Shown here: piece by piece, positions 16,158 through 22,135 of the stretch
Position numbering within the stretch: position 1 is the stretch's first letter
How the letters are laid out: each line of letters begins with the position of its first letter
NCBI GenBank assembly: GCA_003972865.1
Contig: QOAX01000159.1
Coordinates: 1 to 22,135 of the forward strand
Direction of reading: 5' to 3'
Length of the DNA: 22,135 nt
From: Verrucomicrobiota bacterium
Lineage (GTDB): Bacteria > Verrucomicrobiota > Verrucomicrobiia > Limisphaerales > UBA1096
The notes under the pieces: model-generated
Told to the model about the DNA's origin: nothing
Databases searched by the model: none
What the model saw: the letters and a program-made list of their open reading frames with translations, nothing else
Program-made: the position numbers and the translations under genes

Positions 16158-18235
16158 GTTATCATGACTGGTTCTGCTGGCCGACTGCCCTTGGCGGCCA
16201 GAACGGTCTCTAGAGTGACAAACAAAAGCACCGCCGCCAAGGCCCATTGCCAGTATTCCCGGCGGTGCGCCTCGGTCTTTTCCGCTGCGGTGGCGGCCGC
16301 CGCAATCTCACCGGGAGAGGCAACCGAATCGGTCATCGGCAGGCCGAGTTTTTTAAATTGCTCCATGACAATCGGCTCGGTGCGGCTCTCCGCCGCCGTA
16401 AGGTTCACCGCGAACGTCTCCGACCAACCGCTGCCCTTCGCGGTGTACAGGCCGGGAGCGGCCGGCGTGAAAATGGTGTCGACCGAAATTGCCGCCGCCC
16501 CGCCGCCGGGCGGCATGACAGTGACATCGCCGCCGGCCTGGCCGTTGTTGAACCGCGTCACATCGATCCGGCTGCCGACGATGAACTGCCGCAACTGGGT
16601 TTTCCGCTCGAGCACCGGCTGGATGATCGAGTAGAGCAGCGGGACAAACTTGGTCGAGAGCGCCAGTTGGCTGTCGGCCGGTTTCCAGCCGGAGGTCATC
16701 ACCAGCAGACGGCCGTCGCCGCGCCTGGCCGCCAGCCACGCCGGTGCGCCGGAGTCGAACCGTGCGAGTACATCGATGCCCTCGTTGGGCAGGTTTTGCA
16801 GCTCGCGATATTTCCAAAAATGCAACTTCGTGAAGTCGCTGAACCGCGCGTCGCGGAACACCGACAAAATCGGGTCGTCAAGCTTGAGAGACTGCAGCAG
16901 TGCGTAGTCGCTCGACGCGATGTCGCGGATGACCACGCTGTCCGCACCAAGCCACTGTCCGAGGTTTGCGGCCTGGCTCGCCGACTGCACGACCATCAGC
17001 GCGGTGGCACCACCCTCGATCGCCTGGCCAAGCGCTTGGGCCAGCGGGCCGGCGACGGCATCGCCGATGACAAACAGGTCGGCCTCCGGCAGCGGGCCGG
17101 TCGACTTGCCACTAATGGCCTGCACTTGAAAATCGATCGCGCTCGATTTTTGGAAGGCGCTTTTGAGATAAAACAGCGAGCCCTCGGCGTCGTCGGGCTC
17201 GTCCTCGCCGACGTACACGATGCGCACCGTCTGTTGCCGGTCCTGCGCGAAGTGAAACTGGTTGTCGAACTCAGCCGCGTCGCCCCGGATGGCCAGGCGC
17301 TCGAGGGTTTGCCCGGCCCATTCGCCCGGCAACTCGACCACCCGGCTGCGGCCCGGCGGGACGTGCACCTTTTGGCTGAAAGTCTCGCCGGTGGCGGTGT
17401 GTGCCAAAAACTCCAGCTCGTCGCCAATGCCGTTGGCTGAGTTGCTGATGCGAAACGACGGCACGGCCTCGGCCGCGGCCCACGGCGCGCGGGAGGCGAC
17501 CTGCTCGATGCCGGCGTTGCCCTGGTCGTCCTCGCCGATCTGCCTGAGCGTCACCTTGATGCCGGTGGGCCACTCGTAGCCCTGCACGTCGCCGAGACGG
17601 CTGCCCTTTTGCAAATCGCTGATGACGACGATCTCGCGCCTGGCCAAGGGCTGTTCGTCCGGCCCCGACTCGGCCTCCTGTATCGACTCGCCGGCGAGCA
17701 CGAGCGCTTGACCAAGGTTGCTCCCGCCGAAGCCCGGCTTGGCCAGGCGCTCGAGTTGGGCGTTCACCTCCGCCTCGGACGAGCTGCCGAGCCACGACTT
17801 GACCTCAACCAACGGCTCCGTCGAGTCATCGAAAGCAATCAGCGAGAAACGGTCGCCGGGGCCGAGTTGGCCAAGCATAGTTTGCGCCTTGGCCTTGGCC
17901 TGCTGCCACAGGTCGCCGCGCTGCATGCTGGCGCTGCGGTCGAGCAGCACGATGATCCATTGCCGGTCGCGCCGCGCCGCATCAGCCGGGTCATCGACCG
18001 TGACGAACGGCCGCGCAAAAACGAATGCTAGCAACAGCAGCGCAAGGCAGCGCAGTAGCAACAGCAGCAGATGCGTCGGCCGCCGCTTGCGGTCCACCGG
18101 CGGCTTGGTCTTGTCGAGGAACATCAGGCTGCCGAATTCCTGTTTGTTTTTTGGACGGTCGTGCAGCAGGTGCAGAATGATCGGGATGGCCAGGCCGAGT
18201 GCGCCCAACAGGTAAAGTGGTGTCAGGAAACTCAT
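16154..18235 (-). CDS. BatA-like VWA-domain membrane protein
   Basis: 693 residues. The N-terminus MSFLTPLYLLGALGLAIPIILHLL is the BatA-type first membrane segment, followed by a loop and a second span (about 55-78, rich in Leu). The VWA domain starts with WIIVLLDRSASM, an intact metal-ion-dependent adhesion site (D99, S101, S103). A long periplasmic region follows, then a last span close to the C-terminus (WQWALAAVLLFVTLETV). The ribosome site GAGGAG (18242-18247) lies 6 bases before the ATG. The gene overlaps both neighbours by 4 bases. In related Bat systems such proteins partner with MoxR and DUF58 proteins at the inner membrane. The specific job here is not shown. A symbol is withheld because orthology to batA is not established. 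Confidence 0.85.
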   Translation of the reverse strand: MSFLTPLYLLGALGLAIPIILHLLHDRPKNKQEFGSLMFLDKTKPPVDRKRRPTHLLLLLLRCLALLLLAFVFARPFVTVDDPADAARRDRQWIIVLLDRSASMQRGDLWQQAKAKAQTMLGQLGPGDRFSLIAFDDSTEPLVEVKSWLGSSSEAEVNAQLERLAKPGFGGSNLGQALVLAGESIQEAESGPDEQPLARREIVVISDLQKGSRLGDVQGYEWPTGIKVTLRQIGEDDQGNAGIEQVASRAPWAAAEAVPSFRISNSANGIGDELEFLAHTATGETFSQKVHVPPGRSRVVELPGEWAGQTLERLAIRGDAAEFDNQFHFAQDRQQTVRIVYVGEDEPDDAEGSLFYLKSAFQKSSAIDFQVQAISGKSTGPLPEADLFVIGDAVAGPLAQALGQAIEGGATALMVVQSASQAANLGQWLGADSVVIRDIASSDYALLQSLKLDDPILSVFRDARFSDFTKLHFWKYRELQNLPNEGIDVLARFDSGAPAWLAARRGDGRLLVMTSGWKPADSQLALSTKFVPLLYSIIQPVLERKTQLRQFIVGSRIDVTRFNNGQAGGDVTVMPPGGGAAAISVDTIFTPAAPGLYTAKGSGWSETFAVNLTAAESRTEPIVMEQFKKLGLPMTDSVASPGEIAAAATAAEKTEAHRREYWQWALAAVLLFVTLETVLAAKGSRPAEPVMIT

Positions 18236-19175
18236 GCGGCACTCCTCGTGTTCGAGCGGCGTTGCCGGACGACGGCGCGCGCGGGACGTTCCTCTAGGAA
18301 ACGTTGTAACACCCGCTCGAGCGGTTCGGTGGTGATCACGCGGAACCCGGGGATGCCCTGCGCACTGAAAATCCCGTCGAGCGCGGCGTTGTGCGCGTTG
18401 TATTTTTGCTGATATGACTCACGGGCCATTCCCGGGTCGAGGATGAGGTTGCGGCCGCTCTCCATGTCCTCAAAGATCGCGGCGGCCTCGAAACTGAAAT
18501 CGACCTCGCGCGGGTGCAGCACCTGCACGGCGCGGACATCGTGCCCGGCGGCGGTGAACAGGCTCAGGCAGCGTTCCATATCGTCGAGCGGTGAGAGGAA
18601 GTCGGACACGAGCACGATCATGCCGCGCTTGCCGACGAGCGAGGCGAGTTTCTCCAGCGCCTGGCAAAGGTCAGTGGCGTTGCCGGCCGGCTGGGTCTCG
18701 AGCCGGCCGAGGATCGTTTTCAACTGGTCCTGCCGGTAGCGCGGCGGGATAAACTCGCGCACATCGCGATCGAACGTCGCCAGGCCGACGGCATCGCGCT
18801 GCTGCGTGAGGAACCACGCCAGCGACGCGGCGAACGTGCGGCCGTAGTCGCTTTTTTTGACGCCGGCATCGTCGCCGCCGAACTCCATCGACCTGGAAAA
18901 ATCAACCATGAACGTGCAGCGCAGATTGGTCTCATCCTCAAACTTCTTAATGAACTCGCGATCGGTCCGCGCCATCACCTTCCAGTCGAGGAAGCGGACG
19001 TCGTCGCCGGGTGAGTATTGGCGGTACTCGGTGAACTCGGTGGAAAAACCGGTGCGCGGACTGCGGTGCAACCCACTCATGAACCCCTCAACCACAGCAC
19101 GCGCCCGGAGTGAAAGGCTGCTGATTTCCATCAGGGCCTTCGGGTCCAGAAAGCGGTGCGTTGTGGCGGTACGAT

Positions 19176-19179
<4 letters not shown>
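18232..19179 (-). CDS. DUF58-family VWA-like protein
   Basis: 315 residues, starting with GTG at 19177-19179, which overlaps the MoxR stop (GTGA). The DUF58 signature is clear: YRQYSPGDDVRFLDW (residues 52-66), followed by a VWA-like fold with an intact metal site, MVDFSRSM (D93, S95, S97). There is no signal peptide or membrane span, so it is cytoplasmic, as usual for the short DUF58 form. In this class of operons DUF58 and MoxR form a functional pair: the AAA+ ATPase acts on or through the VWA protein. It sits directly between MoxR and the BatA-like gene, with 4-base overlaps on both sides, which implies coupled translation and balanced amounts. Confidence 0.9.
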
Positions 19180-20186
<1,007 letters not shown>

Positions 20187-20189
20187 TGG

Positions 20190-21035
20190 TCAATGTGTCA
20201 TTGAATAAAAGATGATGTTGATGCCCATCGGGTACGCCCTCGGCTCGGAGAATTCCTTGAAATACCACTCGCCGGCGCGGCTCTCCTCCTCCCAACCGTC
20301 GCCGAGGTCGGTGTTGTGGCAGATGATGACCATCAGCCGGCCGTCGTCGTCGTAAACCCCCCGATAATGCGGTGTCTTCGCGTCGGTTCGCTCCCAAGTG
20401 ATGCCGTACGGTGCGCCTTGGATGGCCGTGCCGGGGTTGGGCACCTGCGGCTTTTCCTTAAGCGGAAACACGCACTGGAACACCTCGTGCTCGAGCGGCA
20501 ACTCGACAATTTCACGCGTCGGGAACACACGCCGAAACTCGCGCTCAAAATTTTGCCACTCGGCCTCGCCCCAGAAATCATCCACCATCAAAAAGCCGCC
20601 GGTCAGTAGGTATTTCCGCAGCGCCTTGACCTCGTCGCCGCTGAAGGTCAGTTCGCCGGGCTCGATAATGTAAATGAACGGGTAGTGAAATAGCTTGGCC
20701 TCGGTCAGGTTAAGCACCGTGCCTTCCGGATCGACCTTGAGCGCGGTGAGCTGCTGCAGCCGAAATGACATGTTCAGGTCGCTCTCGGGATAATCGATTG
20801 ACCACTTGCCTCGGCCACGCCAACTGCCGCCCCACGAGTCGTACTGGATACGGGCGAAAGTGAATGTGTCGTTGGGCAGTTCCTCATCGCGGCCCCAGTT
20901 TTCCACGCCGCCGCGTTTGTCGCGCTCGCCACGATGCCAATCGCGCTGGCTCCAGGCCGCAAGCGTGGCCAGCGTCAGCGCGGCGATCACCAGGCCAATG
21001 CCAAGCCGACGCGCGGGTTTCCGGAAGGAATTCAT
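20190..21035 (-). CDS. DUF4159 domain protein
   Basis: 281 residues. One N-terminal signal or anchor segment (about residues 12-28, LGIGLVIAALTLATLAAW) precedes a DUF4159 domain recognisable by FTFARIQYDS at its start and by GELTFSGDEVKALRKYL then GGFLMVDDFWG (GATase-like fold core). It is exported and probably stays anchored in the membrane. The fold is related to the class I glutamine amidotransferase fold but no catalytic Cys-His pair is evident, so a binding role is likelier. The ATG overlaps the upstream peptidase stop as ATGA and has GGAGG 10 bases upstream. DUF4159 genes regularly accompany MoxR/DUF58 clusters, which supports the assignment. Confidence 0.85.
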   Translation of the reverse strand: MNSFRKPARRLGIGLVIAALTLATLAAWSQRDWHRGERDKRGGVENWGRDEELPNDTFTFARIQYDSWGGSWRGRGKWSIDYPESDLNMSFRLQQLTALKVDPEGTVLNLTEAKLFHYPFIYIIEPGELTFSGDEVKALRKYLLTGGFLMVDDFWGEAEWQNFEREFRRVFPTREIVELPLEHEVFQCVFPLKEKPQVPNPGTAIQGAPYGITWERTDAKTPHYRGVYDDDGRLMVIICHNTDLGDGWEEESRAGEWYFKEFSEPRAYPMGINIIFYSMTH

Positions 21036-22135
21036 TGTGCCTTGGCCTCCACTGCGGGCGGATCCGGCTTGGCCAGGCGGATGAGCAGTTTCTGCGCGGC
21101 ACGAAATCGTGGCGCGTCCTCGAGCGCCTGCAGCACATGGCGCCTGGCCTTGTCCGGCGCCGTGTCGGCCAGCGCGGTGGCCAGGCGGAAATGCAGGTCC
21201 ACCGGGTCGGCTGGATCGAGCAATAGCAGACGCCTAAGCGGCCGGATGGTATCGGCACGCCTGCCGGTTTGCTGCGCGGTGAGCGCCATGAAACGGTGGC
21301 CGATGGGCGAGAGCGGGTTGGCCGAAAAGAAGCGCCTAGCCAGACGATCGACCGCCGCCCAGTCTTCGCGCTCGGCGTGGATTTCCATTAACCGCCCGTA
21401 AAGTTTCGTGGCCGCGTCCTCGATGGCGGCCCATTGCTCGAGGACGGCGAGCTCGTCCTCCGCCTGGCCAAGCTCGCGGTGCGCCCGGGCGAGCATGCCG
21501 TAGGGCGAGCCACCGCCGCGCTGTCTCGGGTGGAGCTTGATCGATCTCTCGAGCAGCGGGATTGCCTCGAGGAATTTCTCCTCCTCTACGAGGTTGGCGC
21601 AGGTGGTGTTGAGCGCCCAGATGTTGTTTGGGTTGGCTTCGAGCCAATCGACGATGGCGTTTTTGTCGAGCGGATTGACCTCGAGCGGGTTCGGATTGGC
21701 CAAGTCCGCCTCGGGGGCGAACGCCTTGGCCAAGCCGGTGGCAAACTCGCTGAACCCGGCCTCGAGCTTGGCCAAGTTGGTCGCGTGCTGCTCGATGGCG
21801 ATGTTGATGAACACGCCCTGGCCAAGGTCGTGCAGGATGTTGCTGATGCACGCCTCACCGAAATTTTTCACGAGATACTCGATCACGAGCGATGACTGGT
21901 AATAGGCAAACTGCATGTGCTCCGGGCTCTTGGGCACGAGAAAGGCCATGCTGAGCCGCTCGATCGGTGTCATCTCGCCGTCGAGGATGAAGTTGCGGTA
22001 CTCCGGCGTCATTTGCTCGCCCCACGAGCTATGCCTCAGCCGCTCCTCGTAAACGGAGATGCCCTCGCTGAACCAGCGCGGCATTTTGTTTCGCGTCTTT
22101 TGCAGGGTGATGACGTGGCAGTACTCGTGCCAGAG
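21032..22135 (-). CDS. HExxH metallopeptidase (peptidase MA-like) with TPR-like C-terminus; 5' partial
   Basis: The frame stays open to the right edge, so the N-terminus lies outside. The first visible residues are LWHEYCHVITLQ: HEYCH (22115-22129) is the zinc motif HExxH, and 16 residues on comes E in WFSEGISVYEE (codon 22064-22066). This spacing fits a gluzincin third ligand and the peptidase MA family. After ~150 residues the protein becomes helical with TPR-like repeats (NPNNIWALNTTCANLVEEE, FLEAIPLLERSIKLHP and later units), ending KPDPPAVEAKAQ. Only 367 codons are visible. It is probably exported, but the signal region is not seen. It is the first visible gene of the MoxR operon and overlaps DUF4159 by 4 bases. 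Similar peptidase-TPR genes also occur alone, so a direct tie to MoxR is inference. Confidence 0.8.
   Translation of the reverse strand, partial: LWHEYCHVITLQKTRNKMPRWFSEGISVYEERLRHSSWGEQMTPEYRNFILDGEMTPIERLSMAFLVPKSPEHMQFAYYQSSLVIEYLVKNFGEACISNILHDLGQGVFINIAIEQHATNLAKLEAGFSEFATGLAKAFAPEADLANPNPLEVNPLDKNAIVDWLEANPNNIWALNTTCANLVEEEKFLEAIPLLERSIKLHPRQRGGGSPYGMLARAHRELGQAEDELAVLEQWAAIEDAATKLYGRLMEIHAEREDWAAVDRLARRFFSANPLSPIGHRFMALTAQQTGRRADTIRPLRRLLLLDPADPVDLHFRLATALADTAPDKARRHVLQALEDAPRFRAAQKLLIRLAKPDPPAVEAKAQ

Overview
The window looks like a chromosome segment of a PVC-superphylum bacterium, most likely Verrucomicrobiota (inference). Reasons: a PVC-style membrane-bound dehydrogenase, two formylglycine-type sulfatases, and a MoxR / DUF58 / BatA-like / DUF4159 gene train with very large membrane proteins. 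GC content is high (about 60% by eye) and nearly every base is coding; no gene-free stretch exceeds 120 bases. I saw no tRNA, rRNA, CRISPR array, transposase or integrase.

Layout. Bases 1-1693 (+) hold the 3' part of a dehydrogenase with HEAT-like repeats and a C-terminal cupredoxin that is reached only through a frameshift near 1516-1531. Every other gene is on the minus strand. From 9005 down to 1769, in transcription order, come a xylulokinase, two secreted sulfatases, an MJ1255/VC2487-type glycosyltransferase and a TlpA-like thioredoxin with an extra N-terminal Cys cluster. This block fits breakdown of a sulfated, pentose-containing polysaccharide (inference). It ends at a good intrinsic terminator (1699-1736) facing the plus-strand dehydrogenase.

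From beyond the right edge down to 9024 runs a tightly packed minus-strand operon of eight genes: HExxH metallopeptidase with TPR-like region (partial) > DUF4159 > MoxR AAA+ ATPase > DUF58 > BatA-like VWA membrane protein > 1257-residue DUF4175-like coiled-coil membrane protein > VWA/GATase-like membrane protein > secreted caspase/legumain-like cysteine peptidase with EF-hand-like loops. Five of the seven junctions are 4-base ATGA/GTGA overlaps and one is a 3-base gap. The probable division of labour is an ATPase chaperone (MoxR) acting on VWA/DUF58 adaptors at the membrane, with periplasmic sensor or scaffold domains and a peptidase at each end. The core resembles the Bat/MoxR modules. The distal caspase-like gene and the huge Gln-rich coiled-coil protein are the parts most likely to represent something not yet described.

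A separate, DNA-level signal covers the whole window. The octamer palindrome TTGGCCAA occurs 21 times by my count, where base composition predicts fewer than one. It sits in all three codon phases, although the Leu-Ala-Lys phase dominates, and in two intergenic inverted pairs. One of those pairs forms the stem of the terminator at 1699-1736.
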